Source of the DNA: Wuchereria bancrofti
Lineage: Eukaryota > Nematoda > Chromadorea > Rhabditida > Onchocercidae
Assembly: GCA_005281725.1 (NCBI GenBank)
Contig: SSBO01000012.1
Coordinates: forward strand, 18,359,286 to 18,423,285
Direction: 5' to 3'
DNA length: 64,000 nucleotides
The notes under the pieces were generated by a model that saw only the letters and a program-made list of their open reading frames with translations, did not search any database and was not told the DNA's origin. The translations under genes were made by a program, and so were the position numbers. Below are positions 12,239-25,100 of the stretch, in pieces. Each line of letters starts with the position of its first letter. The first letter of the stretch is position 1.

Positions 12239-13174
12239 CTGTATGCTGATGATTCTCTCCCATTTCCGCTTTCCCACCTTTAACTGATTTTTTCAGATAG
12301 CATGCAGTATTCGCATCTACCTTCTCAATTGACTCCCAACTTTGCGGCAATCGTTCCATTTCCTCGGATCGCTCCAAGACTGTTGCTGATGGAGTGAAAA
12401 TTTTTTGTGATGCTTTTTGTTGTCTGTCAGTCGTATTATCTGATATAAGCCGACCATAAGATGCTATTACTGGAGCTTCAAAGCTTGGTCCTTTAACTGT
12501 CCCCAGTAATTCATCTTCATGTTTCAAATATCCATTGGAACAGAGTTGATCTAAATCGTATTTATTTCTAAGGTATCCACCAGATGGTATTGCGTCATGC
12601 ATCGAAGAACTATAAGATTCGGAAGTTGTTTTAATCAAATCAATATCATTTTTCGATATTTTAGTTCCATCTGATTTCATCGATTCTTCACCAAAATATT
12701 GTAGTTGCGTTTGTCTTTGGTCTGTTGACTCAACACTTCCCGTACCGTATTGTCGAACACTGTAGCTACTTGAATCCAAATCATGATATTCACTTGAAAA
12801 TTTAGGATCATAGCTTCGACTATCTGTTATAAAACTACTGCCACTTTCCAACTGACTGAATGATTTGACCCTATCTTTAGTGTCATAGTCTATAATTCTT
12901 GATGAAGGTATTCGAGAATCTTCCAAAAACGATAGGTAACTATGTGAACCTGCACGTAGATCACTGGGGTCAGATGGTACTGATGAAGTCAGTTCTTTGG
13001 ATTTCGGAATTTCAAAAGCCCTGACTTCTGTATACATTGTTGGTGTAGCAGTTCGTTCATCATGTGGCAAATTCGTCATTGTTCCTTTTGCATACTCATA
13101 TGTCCTAGCCGGTGATACATTGTTATAACGTGTTTCGGCTGTATAGGTGGACGTCACGATACCTCGTCCATCAT
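12239..13174 (-). CDS. filamin exon 18 (long Ser/Thr/Tyr-rich tail exon)
   Basis: A 936-base open exon with acceptor caattgcag|AT. It reads GIVTSTYTAETRYNNVSPAR and continues with many Ser, Thr, Tyr, Asp and Gln residues, without an Ig repeat or membrane segment. Two 3' ends are possible: a donor ACAG|GTGATA at 12239, or read-through to a TAA at 12189-12191 after FVFSSLS. The donor would mean further exons lie left of this piece, which starts at 11762. Filamins normally end with a dimerisation Ig repeat, and none is seen here. Confidence 0.82.
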
Positions 13175-16100
13175 CTGCAATTGCAATACACTGTCTCTAT
13201 CTACTTCACTGCATATCTCTTTTTATTTAATGTGCAATTTCATTTAAATCAATGTAATCACAAGTACAAACCTGTAAAAGTTCGACTACTGACTGTTTGA
13301 CCAGATGTGACATTAGCACCAGCAACTGTACCATTGCCATACTGGGCCACCATATAACCTAGTCGATCATCTTTCTTATCAATTAAACTTGAAGATGTTT
13401 GATCAGTTTCTCGTTCTTTTTCTCGTGCTAGTGGATCGTAATCATCAATTTTTCGTAACCTAAATTATACAAGCTTTATCCAACAGCAAATAAAAAGAAA
13501 AAACCAAAAGTTGAAAGGTAAGTGAATCAAGATTTTTCATTTCAGACAAGCTGAATCTATTGAAAATGCATATTTCAAGTCCGAAACTTCTCAAATTTTT
13601 GACCATTTTTGTAGTTTTCCAAAAGTGACAGAATAAATCAGCATGAAAAATCTTTCACCATCAACTATTGATAAATGTAAATGGATGAAGACTCGTTGAC
13701 TATTTTTTGCTTCATTTATACAAAAACTATGAAAGATAAAATCTCTTTTTAACTTCATGGAATTTGAGTCGAAGCAATAGTGGAACAATAATTTTAGAGA
13801 CATATGTGAAGTTTAACAGTCAAATAGCGCCTTGAGCTCTTCCAGTCCATCTTCTAAAAATATGATGACAGAATTCTTAATAACACACCTATACCGATTT
13901 TCAGTGATAAGAGGAGCAGTTTTGGGTTCGGCTTTTCGTAACAAATCTGGTGATTTAGGTTGTTCTGGAAGAGTTGATCGATCACGTGACTTTTCTCTTG
14001 TGTGTTTCAGGAAGGCGGAAGAACCGGATGATTCAGCACCATCTTCCATGGATAAACCACAAGCTGCCGGCTTTTGCACTGCAAAATAGGGTTTTTATAA
14101 AGGATTGTGGTTGCGAAAACTTGAAACGCTGCTCATGAATCTTTCATATAACTGGAAGTTATCAAATTTTTTCCCTGCATTAACTGTTTCTCAATCATAG
14201 TTTAATTGAAATCATGAAATGTCAGCTGGAAGCAAGAACAGAAGCTTTCAACAGGGATCAGATTTGTTATCATCCCAATTACAAATCTGACGATTACGAT
14301 ACTCTTCACTCAGAAATTTAATCAGTATTTCTTAATACGGTTAAACCTGAACGAATGAATTAATGGATATTTTCCTTATATAACAGAATAAGTGAGCATT
14401 CCATCAAAATGATGCAGAATTTATCAGATAAACATTTCTAGCATGAATGGACAAATGGAAACATTAAACTGGTTAATCTTTTTTTGTATCTCTTTAACGT
14501 ATATGAAGATTTGAACATCTCGCCCTCTTCACCACATTTTGGATAAATTAAAAAAAAAATTCTATAAAATAGCTCCAAACATGCAACAAAATAGTAAACA
14601 AGTAGAGAAGATGATAAGAGAGAAGTCAATACTTTGGTATGATGAGCTTATCTATTGTGTGGTAATATTTAACAGAAGAAAACTTAGAATTAACCCATAA
14701 CAGAATTGAGAAATTAATTTGTCATATACAATATAAATCTGTCTTTCTGTTTCTGTTACTGTTTCAAAATTTAGAAAATGCATGAATAAGGTAACTGGGC
14801 AACAACTTTTTCCTTCTTTATATGCCCGCTTTTACTGATTACTTAATATGGCGATGACAAAGAATGTATGATACAATCCATTCGATTTGCACCACTAACC
14901 CACCCAGGTGTTAAGGGTTTTAATGTACTAAAAGAGGACTTAATATTTATTTTGAAATATTTATGAGAGGCATATTTATCTAATTTTGATGGAAAACTTT
15001 GCGTAAGGACAAGCATAAGGAAATTGTTTGGAATGCAACTGTCAACTGTCAGTTTTTGATTCACTGAGGAAAAAGATTAAAAACGCCGCCGGAGAGGAGA
15101 AAAAATTAACAATGAAAAACTAAAAACGCAAGCAAAGATATATTTATAGGTCTAAATTATACAAATTAAAAACCAGGCAAGGATACCAGCAATTTCTAAT
15201 CTAATATTCGTTTTGCAAACACAAATGCCCGCTATATTTTTTCTTTTTTCTAAAATACTTCCTCGATTATCAAAAATTTTTTAAGGTGAAATTACTTCTG
15301 TCATCTACTGCTTTGTGCGGATTTTTTTATAACTGCATTATGAGGGACAGCAACACTACAATACATCAGTCATTCTGGAGAAAATTTGGGTGCAGATTAA
15401 CACTTCCCTCACTGATGATTATTTCACGAAAACCGGATAACGAGGACCAGTTTATAACTAATGCACACCTCGTGCCATTAGGTTGAAATACTGAGCAACA
15501 ATAGCTGATGACATCAAAACATGACATTACAACTATTATCTATCTTATAACATAGTGAATATCAACTTTTTGCATATTGTGTCTTTAAAATCATATATGT
15601 AAAAGTTCGCATATTTGTTTATTTTTAGACAAATAAATGAAATACATCAGTAAAGAAAACTATAATCTGTCGGGAAATGACCTATTTCAAATCAAAAATA
15701 TTACTGCCACTGAAGATGGATGCAATAATGTGAGTAGGGGAATATTACGAGAAAAACTTCTACGAGACTTCTGGTAGGCTTTACACAATGAATTATTTGC
15801 CAGTCAGATTACTTAGTGACACGATATATTATGTTCAATTTTCAATCAGTTGTAAATTTTTCTGCATTATTACTGATAAGTTTCTTCGCTATATCAGTCG
15901 AGAATGAAGAATTTGGTTTTTACCATAGTCATTATTCTATTAATTGGCTACATTTTAATGAATATTTGCTATACCTAAATCATAATGATACTTCCATATG
16001 CTAAGAAGTTCACATTAAGCTTTATTAATTTTCTGAAATTAATTCAACTAAAAATACAAGTTTTTAAACTTCGATAACCTGGGGATGAAGATGTGATTGT

Positions 16101-19100
16101 CGCTGTCTGTTGCGAAATTATAGATGTTGAAACACTCTGACCAACCTGCTTCGGTAAAATATCAACACGAATAGGACACCCTGAAAAATAAATCAATACA
16201 TTTGTTGCAGTGTCAGCAGAAAAAAGTATCATCGATGTACATGAAGATTTCTTTTTCTGAAGATTCTCATAAGTATTAAATACAGATTATGTCCATTTTA
16301 AAATTGCTATTACAATTGTTACAGCTCAGTCTATATTGGATTTGATATCATTTGAATATATCATCAGAATGAAAAATTAATGGAATGGTACTTCTCAATA
16401 GCAATTCTATGAAATGTAGTATTAGACTGAATGAATATTTGTAGGACAAAGATAATAAACAATTTGATAACAAAGATAATAAAGTCATTTAATAAGATCC
16501 ATAATTTTGATCAGAATTTGAAATTTTATAACATTTCATACCGAAAAATATTCAGCGCTTCTACAAGCTAAAAGATTTATCGATGGCAAATGATCGACAG
16601 ATAGATTCAATGATACGTACAGGAAACGAAGAAGCAGTCGTATAAAACAAGAAATAGAAAAAATAATAAAGTTTGATTTAGAAAATATAATAGGAGGAGT
16701 AGAATATCATCTCAGCATTGAAATCTATCTGCTTTAATGATAAAGCGCACACACTGATTCAAATGCGCTTCCTTCAAGAAAAAAAAATTCAAGATAGAAA
16801 ATAAATTCGACTATTATCTCTCATCTGCAAGGTTTTTTAAAAGTCTTCATCACACTGATTTCCAAGGCAAAGTAAATTCATGAAAGTTCTTCAATGATTA
16901 AAAATGTTTTTGTCCAAACCGTCATCTTTGTAACAGAATTCAAATGCAGACTTCACTTAACACAATTAGAAACATTCCAAACTTACTTTATTAAAATAAA
17001 CGTCTATTTAGATAGATTTTAACAGAATCTATAGAAAACTTATTATATATAACAAAAAATGAAGGATAAATAAATGTGTTCAATCGCGGGATGAAAAGAA
17101 ACGGAGCACGGAGATAAAAATAAATATTTACAGACCCCTGAAAGAATAATTTGTCATCTCTCTTTATGTTGCTGCCGAATGAATGGAGAAGTTATAACAG
17201 GAAATATTGCGTTCGCAAAAAGTAGACTAACTATGGTCTTTCTCCTGACTGAAACAACTTTCAGTCAATAACTCATTTTTGAATCATTTCATTTATTTGT
17301 CCACCCTAATATTTATTGACTAACATGATGTTTATTTGCTTATTTAATCAATTACGGCTTATTTCATTTACTTTTTATGCAATAAAATTTGTTAACTCAC
17401 TGATCTCATTTTAATTTGAATGTTTTACTCTATTCTTTACAGTATATTTCACTGCCAACTTTAGCCCTTTCACTGATAACTTCTATTCATAATGTTACAA
17501 CATACAAAAATACCATCGCTTCGAATTCAATAAAACATAATTAAATTAATCTTTTTAAAAAATGACAACCTTATATGAAATTAATGAAAAGAATTGAAAT
17601 CAGAAAACATACCCTGTACTTGTTCGCCATTGAATGTTACATCGATAACATATTTGCCTGGATATTGTGGAATAAACGTGACCAAACAACGTCCGGCACC
17701 TTGCATTTGTACATTATTTGGTACTTTTCCTTGATTAATACTGATTTCCAGCTGTCCTTTTCCAGCATCAACTGCATCAACTGCAGGCACAACATATAAT
17801 TGGGATAGGTAATGTCGTTCTTCACTCATTTTTTAAAAATTAATTTCAGAATTGTTTCCAGTTACTGTAGCCGAAAAGTTAAAAATAAGGACGTATGGAA
17901 AATTCGTCGAGCAAATTAGAATTTCATGAAATTTATACTGTTCCATTATCAGATTGAGATGGATCTACAGTAAGCAAATAACTCAGCAGAATAAACGTTC
18001 TATTAATAGTTGGAAAAAAAAAGATGTACTAATGAAGACACAAAGAATATCAGAACTAATAAGATGATCGATAACCATCGATAAGTAAATTCAGTATGAA
18101 ATTTTTTGCTCAGATTAAATGCATAGACAACGTTACTTTTGCTGTCACTGTTGCTGTTGTGGATAATACACTGCGCAGTTAACAGATGAGAAGATAATGT
18201 TTTAGGTACTATTAGTGATAACGGTGATGATATTATTCGATCAACACTGTCTAGTGTTGACAACAGTGTTGATGATGGGAGGGAATGACAGTAATTGGTT
18301 GACAGTGACTACTTCTATGCAAAATATTCCAGTACTGATAGGCAGTGCGCTACTACCTGTCAACCAACCAGCAGCGCCCAGAAAGCAGCTTCCTACTTTG
18401 TGGCACAATACCGCAATGACTGTTGCTTTCCTTTCATCGACTGATGGTGACACAAAATGCATAGATGGATGAAAGAGGGAGAATGACAGCATAAAGAACA
18501 AAGTGAGCTGTTCCTCCTTCGACACCTACAAACTACTGCAGGAACTAAACTCGATAATGCGGTAATTAAAAGAAGCAAAAACGGAACAACGTGACAGGGA
18601 GATGTCCAAGTTTGAGCTAACAAGTTACCGATGTGTGCAAAAACTGTTGAAGTAATAGATGCCACGATAGAAAAGGGTAACTTGCATATTCCCATATGTT
18701 TGTAAGCTTCGACAATTGACCGGACAAATGAATCTAAGTAGAGAGAGAGAGAGAGCGAGTGGCTTAAGCTTCGAGAATTTAGATGGCTGGTATAAAAGGT
18801 TCGCAGACTTGAACGTTTCCTAAACCTAAAGAATAATTTCATCACCAAAAAACCGATAGTTTTTTTTTTTTTTTTTTAGAAGAGAGTTTTTTTGTTGATT
18901 TGCCATGTAAATGAGCATAAATTCTGCATCAAAACTTTTAATCGATTGAAGAGTCATAGGTCACAGGTTGATTCTTAGTTAAGATTAAAGAAAGCTTTTC
19001 AGTATCTTTTTATTTTACTACTAAAGAAAAGAAATATGTGTTGTTATTCCTTCCCGCATTTTCTACTGTTCCGCTTCATAATTGCTGGAAGCAGCTAAAG

Positions 19101-22100
19101 TGTTATCAGCATTGACAATAACGCTTATTACTTTTCTTTCCAATCATCTCAAAAGTAACATTTCATAGCGATCTCTTCAAAGAAATTACGGAACGCTTTT
19201 AGGAATCATATGCGCTCCTAGGCTTCTCATTCCTTCCAAAGTTCGATTCTATCCCACTTTCCAACATCTATTCATTATTAAGCTTAAAATAGTTTCTTGT
19301 TCTTAACAACTCCCATCAAATAAACGTGGAACTACTTTACTTCAATTATTATTAAGTGAAAAGTGTTAAATATCAATTCAACATTACTTGCTGAGTGAAA
19401 TGATGTATGTTCGTAAAACATAACATAACAAAAGAAACGGTCTAATGTTAGTTGCAGTGATAAGATAAGCAGAATAGGAGAGTGATATGAAATAAACAAA
19501 CTACGGTAAAATACGACGTTATGAAAGATAAACAGAAATTATTTTAACTTTAAACCAGGTAACTTGTTTCACAGAGTTGCATGAAACATTATAACTACAA
19601 ATTAAAATACACTATCATAGGCACATTGCATGCGAATATGACTATAATCAAATTAATATAATACAAAATCTAAAAGCTGTTGAACAATTTTAGATTGTTA
19701 AATAAATTTTCATAGTATATATTTATTTTATACATAAAACTACGCAACACAATTTTGCGTTTGCATTGGTCGAAAAAAAAGAAAAAACCAAAAATATTGT
19801 AATGCCAATTATCCTCGATGTTTTTGTATGAACTCTGAGGAAAACAATTTCTTGAAGAGTATAATAAAATGAAATCACTTTTACTTTGAAAAAAGTCTAG
19901 GCTATCGACCACGCATGAATTCTTAGGTCTTTGTTCGACTTAGACTCTGTTAAAGAAAGACTTCAAGAATGAAAAGAGAAAGGCTGATATGTGGAGAAAG
20001 AAGTTAGTATATTTTGAACCTAGATGAGATCTGTAATATCACCAATGGTATTGAAAAACTTTGATATCTTGTCCACTATTTAGAAATTTTTTTGAACGGA
20101 AACATCGAGGTTAATCAATTCAAAAGACGATTTCAGCAAAGTAATGGAAAAAATAATACATGCATTTGGAACCAACAAAATATGTGAACATTTTATGAGG
20201 AAGTTACCTGTCCTAATTCGTCCTTCATAAAGTAAACAAGGATTTGCACCGTTATGTAATTATCAACAAATCATCAGTGCATGAAACGAATCCCAGTAAA
20301 TCTGTCCTTTTTCTGCTCTCACTGACATCACTCAAACTGAATACAACAATCCTGCTCCTTTTTATATACAAAAAAATTCAGAGATATTATGAAAAGACAA
20401 ATGTTGAGGAACAATAAAAAAAACATTCTCTTATTTAAAAGATTAAAAATTGAAAAATCCTTGAAATATGTCCTGCAACTATATATATATATTACAAACT
20501 TTTGTAATGTCATCTGAAATGATTTTCATATGAAATAAATCTAGTAAGAATTTTCTTTTTTTTAAAGTGAAAGCTCATCAGGCTGCAAACTCGATTTGGA
20601 TCTGCTCACGTTTTACGATTAAATAAAATTTCCTAAGAAATTTGGTGGAGTGGATTAAACGACGATTAAGACTAAAATTTTTATTGAAAAATTAAGCATA
20701 AAATTAGCCTGCATAGTTCTAGGAGCTTATTGCTCTGAAGTTTGACTTTAGAAACTTATAGATCTACCTCTAAGGAAGTTTATCTATGCTGCCTTAAATA
20801 TAAAATATAATCAATTTTCACCAACAGTGGTTAGCAAAAAAAACGACTTTTTAAAATAAAATTTGCTAACAAATTCTTTTTTATTTAAACACAGACCACA
20901 TTCCTTTTTTTGAATTTAATTATTGGTGGACTTATTTACTGCTTTGTATTTATGGAAGCGTTTATCCAACTTAGGTGCATTATTATCTGAAGACAGCTCT
21001 ATAAGTTCCTGGAAGTCAAAATTAACAACCATAAAATTTAAATCTACAATCAAAATCTTAATCTTAGTTCGGCATTTAATCCATCATTAATATTCGTTCC
21101 ACCGAAATCGAAGATAGCTTTAACTAGTTGGACCAGTCAAAAATTCTTTAATTATATGAAAAATGTTATGCGATCAATATCGCATAAAGTCAGAAGTTTC
21201 ATTGGATATTATAATCAATACTATCTACTACCATTCCATTTCACGTCTCTTTTCTATCCTTTTATAAACTAGCAAGAAACATATTCATTTCCATTACCAT
21301 TCCAAAACAACAAAGAAGATTTAAATTTTGAGACTTCCAGATTTTAGACTTAAAAATTGTCTCAAAAAGCTCAAGAAATAATATCAACAAAAATAACAGC
21401 GGTGAATAAAGAATTTTAGTTAAAAAAGTCGTAAAGAAAGCGATGCTAGTCGAACTCTGTCGCTCAATTCAAATTTCATATTAAAGTGGTTGAAGTAAGA
21501 CTAAGTAAAGGATAACATAACCTCATTTTAATGAGGGTTATACTCTTAAGTACACTATCAAATTGGAAATTTTATACTGGAAAAGGAAGTGGAAACAAAC
21601 AGATAGAGCATTTCAAAATTGATAGTCTGATGACGATTATACAGAGAGATTTAAATTAAGGTGAATATAAATTAATGCTCACCAATAAACTGCACAGGTT
21701 GTCCAGGTGTACCACCACCAAGGGGTTCAATTTTAACATTTTCAGCGGAATATCCCGAAACAGTTAGGGGATATGGATCGATTTTTTTACCGCAAATTGC
21801 CATTTCGAGGTGATGATCACCAACCTGCAAAAAAAAAAGAAATTGAAATACGAGCTAAGAATGTCATATAAAAGGTTGGCTAATAGAGGGATCGAAAATG
21901 AAAGGAAATTTGGATGAAATCCACTAATCCCATGATCAGTCAAAGATAGCTTTGAGACTGCTTTATCTTCTTATAGATAATATAAATAGAAAGAAAAAAT
22001 AAAGCGACAAAAGTGAAAATTGCATATCACTAATTTTATTACTAACTAGCAAAACTTCGTGACTGACTATCGCATAACTAACCTTATTAATAACATATTC

Positions 22101-25100
22101 ACAGATCAGCTTGTTATCACCTCGTCGATAAACACTTATGGGTAAATCAATGCCATCAGGACCTAAAAAAAATTTTCCCAAAAAGTTATGAACTCTAAAA
22201 GATTTTTTACAGCTACGAAAAAAAAAAAGATTGAAATAAATGATAAGAAAGAGGAACAGTGGGATGGAGTGCACTGTATCCTGTAAAGTTTCGACTTTTC
22301 AAAAAATATCAAAAAATTCTAAAAGCTTGCCATATATTCGTGCTTGTACATCACTTTCTGTAATACCATCACCAGTTATTTCGAATGCGGTAGGTTTACC
22401 AACGGAAGCACGTTGCAATCCTATTCCAGCTAATTCTGTATACCAGGATTCGGTCCTCTCAAATCTAAATTATTTTTCATAAAAGAGTGACGTAATTTAT
22501 ATGAAAGTATTTGAATGTGATTTAGTTTCTTCTCATGCGCTTAGAGTGTTTAGTAACCTTTTTAAGAATATCAGTTTGCGTGATAACAGTGCAACTTGCC
22601 TGAATTAAAAACTCATTACTAGCACCTTGTAAGGAATCTGAAGTACATGAAAACTCAGGCCAAAACGGCACTTTCAGCTTGGGCATCTATGAGGTGCAAC
22701 AGAAATTTGTAGAGATACTGAAGTTGAGATGAATTATTTAAGCGCTTTTTTTTAAGCTAATCTATTGGATGAAAATAAGTACCATACCGTCTACTTTCGA
22801 TGCTTCGTACCATTCGTTCTTCCACATCATAATTTGCATTTTTTTGTTGCTGAGAACCTCTGACCTGGATTTTCCACGGTGACATTCTGACATTTTCACC
22901 ATTAAATCGCATTTCAACAATATGTATTATTGCCTGCAAAAAATGTTTAATTGAAAATTCATTTGTACAAGCGATTGTTGCCAATATCGACTTCACAATT
23001 CTGTTGATTTGCACAAGATGAGAAATTGGTTGAGGACACTTCGTTTGTCACTTATTACAAATAATTTAAAACTTTCGAAAAATTTCATTTCAACAAATTG
23101 TTAATTTGTAAAATAAAATAGATATGTATATAGCAGGTAATAATTAGATATAATTGACTGTGAAAAAAGTTACTTTACTTCGAACTTCATGACATCAATA
23201 TTTCGTCATAAGCGTTGCCTATTTTCTCGAAAAGTGTTAGATTATAAGATGTCTCTATGTGAGATCATAAGTTTCAGTTACTTCACTAGAAGAGAACCTG
23301 AGTGGGAGTGAATGAAGCCAGGTAATGTCGTCCTCCCAGTTCACGAACACGACATGCCACACGACCACCGTTTATCATAATTTCTAGATTGCCAGATCCT
23401 GCCGCACTCGCATCAACTGCAAAAAAGTATGCATAATCTTATTCTAACGCTGTTCTAGCAAACTGTCATTTCTATAAAATTCTAACCAAATTTCCATAGA
23501 ATATCTTGAACTGATAATCTAATGTGCCTTAAACGCTTCTCAAATCTAAAATGTGTGCACATCAAGTCTTGAACAAATGTCTTTAATTACCTAAAAGTTC
23601 GTAAATCCAATCATCTAAAGCTATGAAATCAACCAAAAGATTATAGAAATCAATGCTTCAATGAGATCCCTTTGATTTTCTAAGGCCTCCTTTTGCAAAC
23701 AGAACGAAAAAAAAGAAACTGATTTAAATTCTTTATCATTGCTTCCGAACCTCCAATTATTGGCTTTTTAACCATGTAAAAATTTAAAAGGTCAGTTAAA
23801 ACAATAAAACAAACATTCTAATACGAGAGAACATCTTTGGAAACAGTAGAGAAGAGTATTGAATAGAACAAAGTGTAAAAAGATATGCCAGTGATAATTT
23901 CAAAACGAAATTAAAAATCAACAAGAATTCTCATATCTCAGGAGCTATGTTCTAATCCCCACATTCTATGATTTTTAAAATGGAATGAATAAAATTCTAG
24001 GATTGAATTTTTGGCACGAAAAAACTGGTGAGAACAAAATTTTCCAATTTTTATTTGAAATTATCCCTAATCGAATAATTAATTCATTAAAATTAGCTAA
24101 ATTCACTGAAAGAAAAGAAAGGAAAGACAATACAGAAAAGAAAGGAAAGACAATACATTACCCCCAGTAGAATAAATAAAGTAAACATAGAGAAAAGTTA
24201 TTTTGGGAACAAACTTACTTTCGAAGGTATAATCCCTGAAAAGTTCATCTGCATTGATGAATTCTGGCATATTCCGAACAGTTACTAAATCTGGATCACC
24301 AACATTACACATAAATGGACTTTCGTATACGCTCTGATTGAAGAGTCGTACATCAATAGAATGTTCACCTTCAATACTTCCATATATTTATTTATTTACC
24401 TTACTAAAAAAAGAAAACTTCATTTATTCAACGAATTTATCTTAATTAAATTACGCTTTTTCTGAACAGGTGGCAAAAGAAATATTTCTAACATTTTTAT
24501 TAAATCGTAGTCGACATAACAAGTTTCCTTGTGCATTATAAGAAGGAAACATTTAATCTTTACTAACAAGCAACAACATACTAATTCATACCAGCTTCAA
24601 CAGGTTTCCATTCCACTTTGTGGGTTACGTCGTCAGTTTGATAAACTCGCGCTCGTTTTGATTTTCCGGAAGGTGCTAAAAAACATAAAGTTAATTGGTA
24701 AAAAAATTTTTTAATACTTTTTCTACTTTTTTTTACATTTTAGTCTCGCTGTCATCCTCATTCCAACATCTTATATATATAGAATCAATCAAGAAGATGA
24801 ACTGCTAAATCAATATCTGAAGGATTAGGATAGGATTAAAAATCTGTATAAATATATATCAACACTGAATATGCAAGATCTTGAAAAATGTCACAGTTTA
24901 ATTTAAAATCAAAATATTCTCTGAAAATTATAAATTCAATTTTTGATTTCAAAACTTCAAGGATTTCTATTGACAATGGACGACAACAAACATATAAGAA
25001 ATTATTATTATGCGACTTTACACTACCGAAGAATTTTTTGACATTAATGAAAGCACTAATGCAAAGATTCATGTGCCGGTAACATTAGTATTTTATATTT

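Noticed and set aside
18393..18848. 151-codon minus-strand open frame in filamin intron 13
   Set aside because: Dominated by Ser/Leu/Cys from simple-sequence tracts, with no domain, and it lies inside a well-supported intron.
22560..22686. Possible filamin exon reading MPKLKVPFWPEF
   Set aside because: Its phase does not fit exon 10, whereas skipping it joins exons 10 and 11 perfectly (ESRRFERTESW).
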